A stretch of 64,000 nucleotides of DNA from assembly GCF_007859955.1 (NCBI RefSeq), contig NZ_SJPR01000001.1, forward strand, positions 1,059,590-1,123,589, read 5' to 3'. Numbering within the stretch: position 1 is the first letter of the stretch; each line of letters opens with the position of its first letter. The notes beneath the pieces are model-generated. The model saw only the letters and a list, made by a program, of their open reading frames with translations. It did not search any database and was not told the origin of the DNA. The translations under genes were made by a program, and so were the position numbers. Source of the DNA: Botrimarina colliarenosi (lineage in GTDB: Bacteria > Planctomycetota > Planctomycetia > Pirellulales > Lacipirellulaceae). This document shows positions 8,683 to 17,283 of this stretch, one piece after another.

Positions 8683-9537
8683 ATGACCGTGACCGACATC
8701 GCTGCTTTCGGCGCCAGCAGTTCTCTTGGGGCCTTTGGTGGCGCCAGCAACCGGCCCGACCGTCACGTGCAGAGCGCCTTTAGCGCCGTGCTCGAAGAGG
8801 CTGGCCGCGAGGGGTACGCTTCGGCGAAGCCGCTCGCTAGCGGCGAGTCGGTCGCCGAGAGCGCCCAGAAGGCGTTGGACGACTGGTTCGGCTCTGAACG
8901 CAACGGTCGCTACGCCACCAAGGAATCGCTCGAGGAACTGCAGCAGGCCTTTGGCCAGATCGTCGTCCGGGCGATGGACGAGGGAGGCTATGTCGATCCG
9001 AAGGGTTTCTTGGCGGGGCTGAGCCGCGACGAGTTATCGACGCTCCAGTCGGTCAACTCCCTCGCCGAGCCGATCAACGTTGGCGGCCTCACCGAGGAGG
9101 GCGCCCTCAACCTGCTGTTGCCGCCCGCCGCGCAGGTCGACCTCAACCACGACGGGATCACGCAGTCGGGCGTCGGCAACGGCCTTCGCTTCCCCAACAG
9201 CGACACGCCCGCCGAGGTGGTCGAGGCCTGGGACGCCGCCACCGCCGGCATGAGCCCCGGCGCCATGATGGCGTTCGAGTTGCGGATGATGCTCCCGCTG
9301 CTGACGGCGAACATCGAAGTTGACGACAACGGGCAGTTCGTCCGCCACTACGAGCCGGGCGACCCCGGCTGGCGGAACCCCTTCAACGAGGCCGGCTACT
9401 CGTACCGCGACGCGGTGCAGTCGATGATCGACGCGCTCGACTTCCAGAAGGAGCAGACGCCGATCGACCAGTACGAGGAGCAAATGGCGTTTTGGCGGCG
9501 GTTCGGCGAGGAGCTCGCTGCCAACGGCGCCACGTGA
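8683..9537 (+). CDS. Protein of unknown function with EF-hand-like loop
   Basis: The 284-residue protein has no signal peptide or membrane segment and no family I recognise. The start MTVTDIAAFG follows GTGAGG at a good distance. A VDLNHDGIT segment (about residue 151) resembles a calcium-binding EF-hand or dockerin loop (DxNxDGxx), but only one is visible. The rest is helical and acidic. Family-B inverted repeats lie on both sides. The stop codon itself falls inside a partial copy of the repeat (CACGTGAGCGGCATGGCGCT). Confidence 0.75.
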   Translation: MTVTDIAAFGASSSLGAFGGASNRPDRHVQSAFSAVLEEAGREGYASAKPLASGESVAESAQKALDDWFGSERNGRYATKESLEELQQAFGQIVVRAMDEGGYVDPKGFLAGLSRDELSTLQSVNSLAEPINVGGLTEEGALNLLLPPAAQVDLNHDGITQSGVGNGLRFPNSDTPAEVVEAWDAATAGMSPGAMMAFELRMMLPLLTANIEVDDNGQFVRHYEPGDPGWRNPFNEAGYSYRDAVQSMIDALDFQKEQTPIDQYEEQMAFWRRFGEELAANGAT

Positions 9538-9578
9538 GCGGCATGGCGCTAGCGCTCTTCTGCTCAGCTCTGTCTCGT

Positions 9579-9647
9579 CGTGAGCGGCACGGCGCTAGCC
9601 GCCGGTGATTAACCAAACGCTACCGGCGGCTAGCGCCGTGCCGCACA
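9579..9647. repeat. Intergenic inverted repeat, family B, copy 2
   Basis: The left arm (9579-9606) is identical to copy 1. The right arm (9622-9647) is shortened and differs near its end (CCGCACAC in place of CCGCTCACG). The loop differs in sequence but is again about 15 bases. A third, partial arm occurs at 9534-9556. Confidence 0.85.
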
Positions 9648-9655
9648 CCTAGAAG

Positions 9656-10609
9656 CTATCGGTAGACGTGGGCGAACTGCTGGCCGAAATCTTCCAGGTC
9701 GGCGTCGTACCCTTCGGCGGCGCGTCGCTCGTTGATCCTGCGGAAGACGCTTCGTCGACGCTGCTCATCAATTGGTAGACGGAGCGCTATCCAGCCGCGG
9801 ATACCGCCGACGCCGTGCCAATAGCTTTGTTGCAACTGCCAAACGATAATGACTTCGTCGACGCCGTATGTATACAGCGAGTCGATGTAATCAGTCGTGA
9901 TCTCCGGGTACGACTCCAGGATCTGCTCTCGCTCGTATTCGGGAGCATTCGCGAGCCAATCACTGGCTTCGCGCGCCATCCCTTCGTCGTACGCGGCTAA
10001 CGTTCGCCAATCGACTCGCAGGCCGTCCCAGAAGTAGTCGGTTTGCCCTTCTCGGAAGTACCGCTTGTGCAGGTGGTACGCCAAATCGGGATCCGCCGCC
10101 GCCGAAGCCTTCACGCGCTTGGTCATCGCCGGTGAGTTAGGGGTCCCTACGATCCACCCGCACCCGTTCATGCAGGGGAATGTGCAGAAGTATCCGCCCC
10201 AGTAGCGATGCTTGACCCATGCTTCCATATTCGCATGGCGGCACACCCATCCCAGGTCTCTCAAATCAAAGTGGATCTGATCGGAAAAATCATCCTCGAT
10301 CGACCACCCCGGGAAGCCGAGCACCCGGAACTCCAACCGATCGCTCCCCCATCCACAGTCGGGGCAGCTGCTTAGAACCCATCGTCCATCGACGCCTCCG
10401 ATCCACAAGACGATCGATCCAACCAGCAGTGCCAAGCCTCTAGGCACATAGAACCACTTACGCAGCCGGCTCCGCAGCGACCACGCCACCAGGGCGAACG
10501 CCCCGGCGAGCACGGCGGCGTGCGGGTAGCCGAGGCGCTGCGCCACCACGAGGTAGGCGGACACCAGCGCCGTGACCCACAGGAGGGTGGGTAGTCGCAT
10601 TCTCAGCAC
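9656..10609 (-). CDS. Membrane-anchored protein with Cys-rich domain, unknown function
   Basis: 317 residues. Three hydrophobic segments fill the first 70 residues, followed by a soluble part with CPDCGWG (about 83) and C...CTFPCMNGCGW (about 125-150), which may bind a metal such as zinc. The C-terminal third is rich in Tyr, Trp and Glu and mostly helical. No family recognised. The start is a GTG; the ATG three codons later (10600) is an equally good alternative. The gene is downstream of, and on the same strand as, the DUF454 gene. Confidence 0.7.
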   Translation of the reverse strand: MLRMRLPTLLWVTALVSAYLVVAQRLGYPHAAVLAGAFALVAWSLRSRLRKWFYVPRGLALLVGSIVLWIGGVDGRWVLSSCPDCGWGSDRLEFRVLGFPGWSIEDDFSDQIHFDLRDLGWVCRHANMEAWVKHRYWGGYFCTFPCMNGCGWIVGTPNSPAMTKRVKASAAADPDLAYHLHKRYFREGQTDYFWDGLRVDWRTLAAYDEGMAREASDWLANAPEYEREQILESYPEITTDYIDSLYTYGVDEVIIVWQLQQSYWHGVGGIRGWIALRLPIDEQRRRSVFRRINERRAAEGYDADLEDFGQQFAHVYR

Positions 10610-10674
10610 GTCACGCTCGAAGAGTCGGGCCCCGTCTCAGCAGACTAAGGAACGGCTCCCGCTGAGGCCAGCGA

Positions 10675-11364
10675 TTAGCACGCCACAACGCGTAGCCGCA
10701 TGACGACCGCCGCGCCGACAGCGCCGGCGATCGCGACGGCCCACCAGGCGACCGGCGGCAACGGGGCGAAGAGCAAGCTCGCGCCGATCATCACCGCCAT
10801 CGCGCCGAGCGCCTTGGTCTTCACGCCGGGGCGGACGCCGCGGTGCAGCCGCCAGTGGCGGAGGGACGGGCCGAACCACTTCGAATCCAGCAGCCGCTGG
10901 TGCAGACGCTGCGAGCTGCGGCAGAGCGAGTAGCTCGTCAGCAGCAAGAAGCACGTGCACGGCAGCCCCGGCAGGATCGCGCCCAGCACCGCCAGGGTGA
11001 ACCAAACACCGGCGAGCGTCAGGTGCATCACTCGGCGCCAGCCGGTCGCTTGCCGCGGCGTGCGGACGTAACTCTCACGCCCCCCTTCGGATTCAGGCCA
11101 CCGCTCGACCGAGTCTGCGGGCAGAGCGATCGCGGCCGTCGCATTGAGCAGCACGGTCTCAGCCGCGAGATGGCCCGACAGCCACGCCAGCGATGCGCGG
11201 TGCACCGTCTGACCCCGGTAGCGAACGGTCGCTTCATCCGCCGTTCGATCAATCGTCAGCGACCGAACCGAAGGGTCCGCCAGGACGCGACGTGCGATCT
11301 CGATGCCGGGCGTCGGCTCGTTCGCCCAGGACGGGAGAGGGAGCGGGGTGGAGAGGCTCGCCAT
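10675..11364 (-). CDS. DUF454 / YbaN-family inner membrane protein
   Basis: 229 residues. The C-terminal half carries the YbaN/DUF454 pattern: LGAILPGLPCTCFLLLTSYSLCRSS, then LLDSKWFGPSLRHWRLHRGV and two further hydrophobic helices. Residues 1-110 are an extra soluble N-terminal domain with IARRVLADPSVRSLTID, which may resemble the small domain seen in HMA-like or Mg-transport accessory proteins; I cannot name it. Function is unknown in the family. Expected in the cytoplasmic membrane. It forms a likely pair with the next gene on the same strand. Confidence 0.8.
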   Translation of the reverse strand: MASLSTPLPLPSWANEPTPGIEIARRVLADPSVRSLTIDRTADEATVRYRGQTVHRASLAWLSGHLAAETVLLNATAAIALPADSVERWPESEGGRESYVRTPRQATGWRRVMHLTLAGVWFTLAVLGAILPGLPCTCFLLLTSYSLCRSSQRLHQRLLDSKWFGPSLRHWRLHRGVRPGVKTKALGAMAVMIGASLLFAPLPPVAWWAVAIAGAVGAAVVMRLRVVAC

Positions 11365-11586
11365 AGCACGGCTCCAGGATTCGACGTAACGGCTCGGGAA
11401 ACAACGACTCGCGGAAACGGAGCCCGCGGAACGCTACACCACGGGGGTGCGTCACGTAGCTCGCCGGCAGGGGGACGCGGGGATTACTCACGACGAACCG
11501 CCCGATCCGATAACTTGGCGACCGATTGGTCGGGAAGCAACGGTTTTTTGGGCCGCGTGGCTGTAGGGACGATCCCCGCGTCGCCG

Positions 11587-11613
11587 ATACTAGACTTTGT
11601 TGACCAGGGTAGT
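11587..11613 (+). promoter_or_regulatory. Candidate Rrf2-type operator upstream of cysH
   Basis: ATACTAGACTTTG TTGACCAGGGTAGT lies 53 bases before the cysH start. The left half, ATACTAGACT, matches nine of ten positions of the known IscR type 1 half-site ATASYYGACT; the right half is looser. An Rrf2-family regulator is encoded just downstream of cysH. Site assignment is by eye. Confidence 0.35.
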
Positions 11614-11665
11614 AATATATAGGTCAGGTAACGCATCGCCCTGCCAATTGCACTGAGATCGCGAA

Positions 11666-12436
11666 ATGTCTGCAGCGCCCCAACTAATCGACAGCCCGAA
11701 TCCGGCCCCCCCCGTCCCGGGGGAGACGCCGTCGGACGCCTTCTTGGCGGACCTTGCGGCCGAGAGCCAGCGGCTGGAGTCCGCGACGCCCGACGAGATC
11801 CTCGCCTGGGCCCACGAGCGCTACGCCCCGAGCCTCGCCATGGGGACCGCGTTTGGCCCCGAAGGCTGCCTGCTGCTGTCGCTGTTGCCGAAGCTAGCGC
11901 CATCGACTTATGTCTTCAATCTTGAGACGGGCTACCAGTTCCAGCAGACGTTGGACCTGCGGGACCGGATTTGTGAGAAGTACGGCCTCGAGATCGACAT
12001 GCTCGAGCCGGAGCTCTCGGTCCCGGAGTACGAGGCCCTGCACGGCGGGCCGCTCTACAAGACCGACCCCGACCGCTGCTGCCACGACCGCAAGATCAAG
12101 GTGCTGCAGCGCGCGGCGGTGGGACGCACCGCCTGGATGAGTGGCATCCGCCGCGATCAGTCGCCGGTCCGCGCCAAACAGCCGATCGTCGCCTGGGATC
12201 GCAAGTTCCACCTCGTGAAGATCAGCCCGCTGGCGAACGCCACCAAGCAAGGCGTCTGGACGCGGCTTCTCAAGGAGGGCGTCCCCTACAACCCGCTGCA
12301 CGACGAGGGGTACCCGAGTGTCGGCTGCTGGCCGTGCACGCAGAAGGCCGACGGCTCGGGCGACGAGCGCGCCGGCCGCTGGGCGGGCAACGCCAAGACC
12401 GAGTGCGGCTTGCACACGGATGGCGGAGGAATTTGA
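11666..12436 (+). CDS. cysH: Assimilatory adenylyl-sulfate (APS) reductase, CysH family
   Basis: The 256-residue enzyme of assimilatory sulfate reduction converts APS (or PAPS) to sulfite using thioredoxin. It has the PAPS-reductase-family ATP-pyrophosphatase-like fold (SLAMGTAFGPEG loop, FNLETGYQF, SGIRRDQSPVR). The cysteine pattern RCCHDRKI (about 137) plus GCWPC (about 219) forms the [4Fe-4S] site of APS reductases. ECGLH at the C-terminus holds the catalytic cysteine. The presence of both cluster motifs favours APS over PAPS as substrate. No other sulfate genes lie nearby. The next gene is an Rrf2 regulator, so cysteine- or iron-sulfur-responsive control is likely. Confidence 0.93.
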   Translation: MSAAPQLIDSPNPAPPVPGETPSDAFLADLAAESQRLESATPDEILAWAHERYAPSLAMGTAFGPEGCLLLSLLPKLAPSTYVFNLETGYQFQQTLDLRDRICEKYGLEIDMLEPELSVPEYEALHGGPLYKTDPDRCCHDRKIKVLQRAAVGRTAWMSGIRRDQSPVRAKQPIVAWDRKFHLVKISPLANATKQGVWTRLLKEGVPYNPLHDEGYPSVGCWPCTQKADGSGDERAGRWAGNAKTECGLHTDGGGI

Positions 12437-12438
12437 CG

Positions 12439-12539
12439 AAGTGGGAAGGCGGAAGTGGGAAGTGGGAAAGTTTGACCCGCTAACCCGCTCCCACCTGAAC
12501 ACCAACTTCCCACTTCCGCCTTCACAATTCCCACTTCGA
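12439..12539. repeat. Imperfect inverted repeat between cysH and the regulator
   Basis: CGAAGTGGGAAGGCGGAAGT on the left pairs with the complement of ACTTCCCACTTCCGCCTTC on the right, with a few extra bases near the outer end. It begins two bases after the cysH stop codon and ends just before the regulator ATG. It could attenuate read-through or simply be another intergenic repeat family. Confidence 0.6.
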
Positions 12540-12542
12540 AAA

Positions 12543-12962
12543 ATGCTTTCCGCCAAGACCGAGTACGCGTGTCTCGCCCTTGCTCGGCTGGCGTCGGAGT
12601 ACGCCGGGGGACAGCCGCTACAGGGGCGTCGTATCGCCGCGGAAGAGGGAATCCCCGAGGGGTTTCTCGTGCAAATCCTTCAGGAGCTGAAGCGGCTGGG
12701 ACTGGTGACCAGCACGCGGGGCGCGTGTGGCGGCTACCGCCTGGCGCGGGAGCCAGAAGAGCTGTCGCTCGGCGAGGTGATCGATCTCGTGGATGGGCCG
12801 CCGACGGGAGCCAGCAACGTCACCACCCCCACGCCGCTCGGCGAGGCGGTCACCGAGGCGATCAGCGAGTCGGCGCTCGCCGAGCGCGAGCGGCTACGCG
12901 GGGTGACGCTCGCCGAGATCACCGCCCAAGCGACCGCGCACGGCGCGATGTTCTATATCTAG
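12543..12962 (+). CDS. Rrf2-family transcriptional regulator
   Basis: 139 residues, the normal Rrf2 length. It opens with the winged-helix pattern MLSAKTEYACLALARLA, then RIAAEEGIPEGFLVQILQELKRLGLVTSTRGACGGYRLAR. The three clustered cysteines that bind an Fe-S cluster in IscR/NsrR are absent from the region around residues 90-110, so it resembles CymR-type members that sense metabolites or partner proteins. It follows cysH on the same strand across 106 bp and is probably its regulator. Confidence 0.9.
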   Translation: MLSAKTEYACLALARLASEYAGGQPLQGRRIAAEEGIPEGFLVQILQELKRLGLVTSTRGACGGYRLAREPEELSLGEVIDLVDGPPTGASNVTTPTPLGEAVTEAISESALAERERLRGVTLAEITAQATAHGAMFYI

Positions 12963-13035
12963 GCCCACCGCAAACGTTATCGCACCAGCCGACGTCGAGT
13001 CGGCGGCTTGCGCTTGGCGGCGCCGAAACGGCCCG

Positions 13036-15102
13036 TCACTCGGCGAGCCGGACCCGGATAACGGACAGCGAGTGCGGGGGCGCTTCGTAGTCGAAATCCT
13101 CGGCAACTTCTAACGGAGAAGAAGTCGGCGTCATCGGTGACTCGGCGCTTCGACCTCGGGCCATTGGGTCCTGCGGGTTCGATGTCATGGGATCGCCGGT
13201 CAGCACGTGCACCGTTGCGGAAGACGCGGTTGCGGGCGACTCGGTTGCGGGCGTCTTGGGAGAGTAGCCGTCGGGCAGAGCGATCTGCGTAGCGCACGCC
13301 TTGTCGGTGGTGTTAACCAGCTTGACGATGAGGACACGGTTCTCCGAGTCAAGGACCGTCGAGGCGAACACGCCGGTGGCGCCGTCGCCGGGCTCGCCGT
13401 CGTTGACGCGCGTCGTGAAGGACTGGTCGCCGCTGTTCCGACTAAAGAGCTGCTGCACGTAGTAGTTGACCGTGGGGTACACGCCGGCTTCGTCGAAGTA
13501 GATGAGGTCGGGGGTCCACTGGGTGTGGCCACGTCTCGCTAGCAGCGGCGCGTAAGAGGCAAGCCGCACGATGTCGGCGTTGCGCTCGAGGTGCGTTAAG
13601 TAGGCCGCCTCGGCGAGCGCGCTGCGGAGCGTCGCCTGTCGGCCATGGTCGTGGGCCGCGTACTCGCCCAGGTAGACCTGGGACTTGTCTCGGTCGTACC
13701 CGTCGTACCGCTGCGTGTTCTCCAGAAACCACTCCGGCGAGCGGTAGTAGTGCTCGTCCACCATGTCGACGCCGAGCGCGTCGGCGATCCGCCAGCCTTC
13801 CTCGTAATCCGGTCCCTCGGAGGAGGGCCCGACGGTTCCGATCAGCGTGATCTCGGGGTGCTTCGCTTCAATCGCTTCGTGGAGGATCTCGAAGCGCTTG
13901 CGGAAGACCGGGGTGATGTGGTCCTCGTTGCCGACGCCCAGGTACTCCAGATTGAACGGCTCGGGGTGACCCGCTGCGGCGCGCTTCGATCCCCACTCCG
14001 AATCGGCGGGGCCGTTCGCCCACTCGATGAGGTCCAGCACCTCTTGGACATAAGCGGGCATGTCCGTCAGCGGCAGGCCCTCTTGCCCCCGTCCGCCGGT
14101 GACGCCGGAGTTCTGGCAGCTCACCGCCGCGGGGACGACCGGCAGCGGCTTCGCGCCGATGTCTTCGCAGAACTGGAAGTACTCGAAGTAGCCGAGTCCC
14201 ATGGTCTGGTGATAACCCCAGATGTTGAGTTGGGCGCGGCGATGCTCGATCGGGCCGATCGTGTCCTTCCAGCGATACATGTTGGCGAGCCCGTTGCCGT
14301 GCACCAGGCAACCGCCCGGGAAGCGGACAAACTTGGGCTCGAGCGCCTCGATCGATTCGGCCAGGTCGTTGCGGAGGCCGTTCGGGCGATCGCGGAACGT
14401 GTCCTGCGGGAAGAGAGAGACCATATCGAGGGCGATCCCCCCCTGCTCGTGAGCGAGGAGCACGAACCGCGCGCGGGGCTCGGATTTGTCGGCGGTGATC
14501 CCGCCCTCGAGGCGGCGCCAGTCGCTGCCCGAGTACTTGAGTTCTGTCTCGCCGAGATTCGCGCCGTCGGGTCCCTCGAGTCGCGCGGTGAGGGTGAACG
14601 ACTTGTCGTCGGGGATGGGCCCGCCGCCCCAGCGTCGCTCGACGTAGAGCTGACGGACGAAGAGCGACACGTTGTACTTCTTGCCAGCTACGACGGGGAC
14701 GCCATCGAAGCCGGGGTTGCGCACACCGACCCCCTCACCCACGTTATCGACATTCAGCACAGCGTACGTCGGATTGTTGGGGTGCAGAGGTCGCCCGGCG
14801 TCGAGGCCGAGCGAGCCTTTGCCGCCCCCTAATTGGACCACTTCCCAAAAAGAGAGGGGGTTCCAACTGAGTTGCTCGAGGGCCGAGTAGTCGAACGAGC
14901 GGTTCTGGATCAACTCCGCGTACAGTCCGCCGTCGGCCGCATAGTTGATGTCCTCGAAGAAGACTCCGACTAGGTCCGTGCTAATGGGCTTTGGCGGCCC
15001 CTCGATCTTGATCGCTAACGGGGCGGATGTTTGCGCCGTGGCGATGAGGGGCAAGCCGAACAAGCAGGCGAAAAGGCCGGTGGAGCGAAGAGAGCTATGC
15101 AT
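13036..15102 (-). CDS. Secreted alpha-L-arabinofuranosidase, glycoside hydrolase family 51
   Basis: 688 residues with a signal peptide (LFACLFGLPLIATAQT). It removes terminal arabinofuranosyl residues from arabinoxylan or pectin side chains. An N-terminal carbohydrate-binding-like beta region (about 30-220) precedes the catalytic barrel. The acid/base glutamate is in LGVGNED (about residue 393) and the nucleophile glutamate in VYLGEY (about 480). A C-terminal beta domain typical of GH51 follows, interrupted by a Pro/Ser/Thr/Ala-rich insert near residues 620-665 that looks like low-complexity sequence. No other plant-polysaccharide genes are adjacent. It is divergent from the radical SAM operon. 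Confidence 0.93.
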   Translation of the reverse strand: MHSSLRSTGLFACLFGLPLIATAQTSAPLAIKIEGPPKPISTDLVGVFFEDINYAADGGLYAELIQNRSFDYSALEQLSWNPLSFWEVVQLGGGKGSLGLDAGRPLHPNNPTYAVLNVDNVGEGVGVRNPGFDGVPVVAGKKYNVSLFVRQLYVERRWGGGPIPDDKSFTLTARLEGPDGANLGETELKYSGSDWRRLEGGITADKSEPRARFVLLAHEQGGIALDMVSLFPQDTFRDRPNGLRNDLAESIEALEPKFVRFPGGCLVHGNGLANMYRWKDTIGPIEHRRAQLNIWGYHQTMGLGYFEYFQFCEDIGAKPLPVVPAAVSCQNSGVTGGRGQEGLPLTDMPAYVQEVLDLIEWANGPADSEWGSKRAAAGHPEPFNLEYLGVGNEDHITPVFRKRFEILHEAIEAKHPEITLIGTVGPSSEGPDYEEGWRIADALGVDMVDEHYYRSPEWFLENTQRYDGYDRDKSQVYLGEYAAHDHGRQATLRSALAEAAYLTHLERNADIVRLASYAPLLARRGHTQWTPDLIYFDEAGVYPTVNYYVQQLFSRNSGDQSFTTRVNDGEPGDGATGVFASTVLDSENRVLIVKLVNTTDKACATQIALPDGYSPKTPATESPATASSATVHVLTGDPMTSNPQDPMARGRSAESPMTPTSSPLEVAEDFDYEAPPHSLSVIRVRLAE

Positions 15103-15413
15103 GGTGGTGAGTACCGTCCGATGAGTTGGTCGAGCGTTCCCGATAGCTTAGTTGGGCGAATAGTGGGGTGACAGCGTCCGTCGAAACAAGGGCTTTGACC
15201 GCCAATGAGAGACGCCCGCCATGGAGTGGTAGGCGGCGTGCCGGGCTCCACGGTCCAAGTAAAGGCCGTTGTCCGTAGGCAGGCGTCGACCTTCTGGGCG
15301 GTTGGAGACCGAAGAACCCGCTATAACATCGGCCCGGGCATCTCCGCTTCGTTGAAAAAGGGACGCTCCCGCAGCCTCCACAAGTCGCCTAAAGCCATCA
15401 TGGGTACTTGCGA
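15103..15413. other. Divergent intergenic region
   Basis: 311 bp between the GH51 gene and the radical SAM operon, presumably holding promoters for both. No box pair is convincing. A 198-residue minus-strand frame overlaps here but shows low-complexity Arg/Pro/Ser sequence and overlaps the small membrane protein gene. Confidence 0.5.
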
Positions 15414-15722
15414 ATGACCGATCCTGCTGATCCGACAGAGCCCACAAGGAGCGGGCGTGTGCACGACAAGGCTGACCGCTTCGGACGCGGACTGCTCTTC
15501 GCCCTGCTCGTGTTGGTCTCGCCTGTCGCGGTGTTCTTGTGCGGATTCTGCAGCTGCTTGGGGGTGGTGGGAGGGGGGCTCCCGGGCGAGGTCGCTTGGG
15601 CGGCATTTTGGGTGGGCTTGCTTGTTGGATTGTTTGTTGCTGTGCTGCTCTTGATCCGCGCGTATAAGTGGTTGTTCGTCGTTGAACCGATCCTGATGGA
15701 AGACGTCCGGACCGATGATTGA
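15414..15722 (+). CDS. Small two-helix membrane protein coupled to radical SAM gene
   Basis: 102 residues. After a charged N-terminus (about 25 residues) come two hydrophobic helices: LLFALLVLVSPVAVFLCG with CSC, and AAFWVGLLVGLFVAVLLLIRAY. A short acidic tail follows. No family recognised. It is supported by its 8-bp overlap with the next gene (the stop TGA lies within the next gene's first codons), which implies translational coupling. The start is the ATG of MTDPADP; a TTG two codons earlier is possible. The ribosome site is weak. It may anchor or partner the radical SAM enzyme. Confidence 0.7.
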   Translation: MTDPADPTEPTRSGRVHDKADRFGRGLLFALLVLVSPVAVFLCGFCSCLGVVGGGLPGEVAWAAFWVGLLVGLFVAVLLLIRAYKWLFVVEPILMEDVRTDD

Positions 15723-17283
15723 GCCACTCCGCGCCAGCGACCATGCTTTTCTCGGCCTGACGCAGAGCCTCTGCCCCGAGTGCTTAGAGGTGGTGCCCGC
15801 GAAGATTATCCATCGCGCGGGACGCGTTTACTTCCGCAAGCGTTGCAAGACGCACGGGACGCGCGAAGACTTCGTTTCGGGCGACGCGGCGTGGTTTGAT
15901 CGCCACGTCGGTAACAACATCGGCAAGACGCCGCATCGCAGGGCGATCGAGCCGCGGCGGGGATGCCCCTACGACTGCGGCCTGTGCACCGAACACGAAC
16001 AGCACACGTGCCTCGCCCTATTGGAGATCACTAGTTCTTGCAACTTGACCTGTCCGATGTGCTTCGCTTCGAGCGCGCCGGGGGGACAGCATCTTTCGCT
16101 CGAACAATGCCGCCGCGCGATCGACGCCCTCGTCGAGGCCGAAGGGCGCCCCGAGGTGCTGCAGCTTTCCGGGGGCGAGCCGACGGTTCATCCCGAGTTG
16201 CTCCCGATCGTTGATTACGCCCGCGATCAGCCGATCGATATCGTGATGATCAATACGAACGGCGTCCGGCTGGCCAAGGATCGGCGGCTTCTCGAAGACC
16301 TCGCCGCCCGCCGCGACCGGCTGGAGATTTACCTCCAGATGGACGGCTTCAACGACGAGGTCTATCGACAGCTACGCGGCGAAGAACTGCTGGAGACGAA
16401 GCTGGCCGCCATCGAGGCGTGTGGCGAGGTGGGCCTCAACATGACGCTGGTCGCCATGCTGCAGGCGGGCGTCAACTTTGGCGGGGGGGAGGTCGGCGAG
16501 CTGATCGACTTTGCCGCCGCGCGGCCGTGGGTGACCGGCGTCAGCTTCCAGCCGGCGACTTACGCGGGTCGGTACTTCTTGCCGGCCGAGCTAGAGAACC
16601 GCGTCACGCTGCCCGATGTGATCCACGCCGCCGAGCGGGAGACCGCCGGCCGCTTCCGTGAGAGCGACTTCACCCCGCTGCCGTGCGCTCACCCCAACGC
16701 CCATGCGATCGCCTACGCCTATCGGTCGGGTGACCGCGTCACGCCGCTGGCGAGGCTGATCGATCTAGGCGAGCACATCGACTTGCTTTCCGGCAGGATC
16801 ACCTACACCCGTCCACGGGCCAAGGAACTGATCCAGGAGTACCTCAGCCGCCAGTGCTGTGGTCCCGGCGGGTGTGGACCGACGGGCTGCGACCCAGTTG
16901 CTCCGTCGCCAGTTGTTCCGTCGCCAGTTGCTCCGTTGCCGGTGACGCTGGGGGCCAGCCTGCCCGTGCTCGAAGCGACGCCGAAAGCCGACGACGGCTT
17001 GGCGGCGATTGGGCTGGAGTTCGTTGAGCGGGCGATGGCCGAGCGGCTCGATCCGCGCGATGTCTTCCGCGTGACGATCACCAGCTTCATGGACGCTTAC
17101 AATTTCGACTTGCGGCAACTGATGCAATCGTGCGTCGCGTTTGCGTTGCCGACAGGCCACCTGATCCCGTTCTCGGCCTACAACGTGTTGTATCGCGAAG
17201 GGCACGCACCGCTGCCGCCAATCACACCGCGCACGCCAATCACTCCGTCGGCCGATCTCGTTCTGCTAAGGTCGGGTCGATGA
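15715..17283 (+). CDS. Radical SAM enzyme of the tetraether lipid synthase (Tes)-like family
   Basis: 522 residues. The cysteine layout is that of archaeal Tes (MJ0619-like): an N-terminal CPECLEVVPA with a partner cysteine in KRCKTHG (rubredoxin-like metal site), GCPYDCGLC, and the radical SAM motif CNLTCPMC preceded by LALLEITSS. LSGGEPTVHPE is the SAM-binding GGE-type segment. Tes couples lipid tails by C-C bond formation between sp3 carbons. Bacterial relatives are mostly uncharacterised. Residues about 382-410 hold an added Cys/Gly cluster (CCGPGGCGPTGC) and a repeated VAPSP linker built on a 15-base tandem unit. The gene overlaps both its neighbours, a small membrane protein and an Lgt-like protein, forming a single operon that points to lipid chemistry. 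Confidence 0.85.
   Translation: MIEPLRASDHAFLGLTQSLCPECLEVVPAKIIHRAGRVYFRKRCKTHGTREDFVSGDAAWFDRHVGNNIGKTPHRRAIEPRRGCPYDCGLCTEHEQHTCLALLEITSSCNLTCPMCFASSAPGGQHLSLEQCRRAIDALVEAEGRPEVLQLSGGEPTVHPELLPIVDYARDQPIDIVMINTNGVRLAKDRRLLEDLAARRDRLEIYLQMDGFNDEVYRQLRGEELLETKLAAIEACGEVGLNMTLVAMLQAGVNFGGGEVGELIDFAAARPWVTGVSFQPATYAGRYFLPAELENRVTLPDVIHAAERETAGRFRESDFTPLPCAHPNAHAIAYAYRSGDRVTPLARLIDLGEHIDLLSGRITYTRPRAKELIQEYLSRQCCGPGGCGPTGCDPVAPSPVVPSPVAPLPVTLGASLPVLEATPKADDGLAAIGLEFVERAMAERLDPRDVFRVTITSFMDAYNFDLRQLMQSCVAFALPTGHLIPFSAYNVLYREGHAPLPPITPRTPITPSADLVLLRSGR

Noticed and set aside
15148-15744. 198-codon minus-strand frame before the radical SAM operon
   Set aside because: Low-complexity and overlaps the coupled small membrane protein gene.
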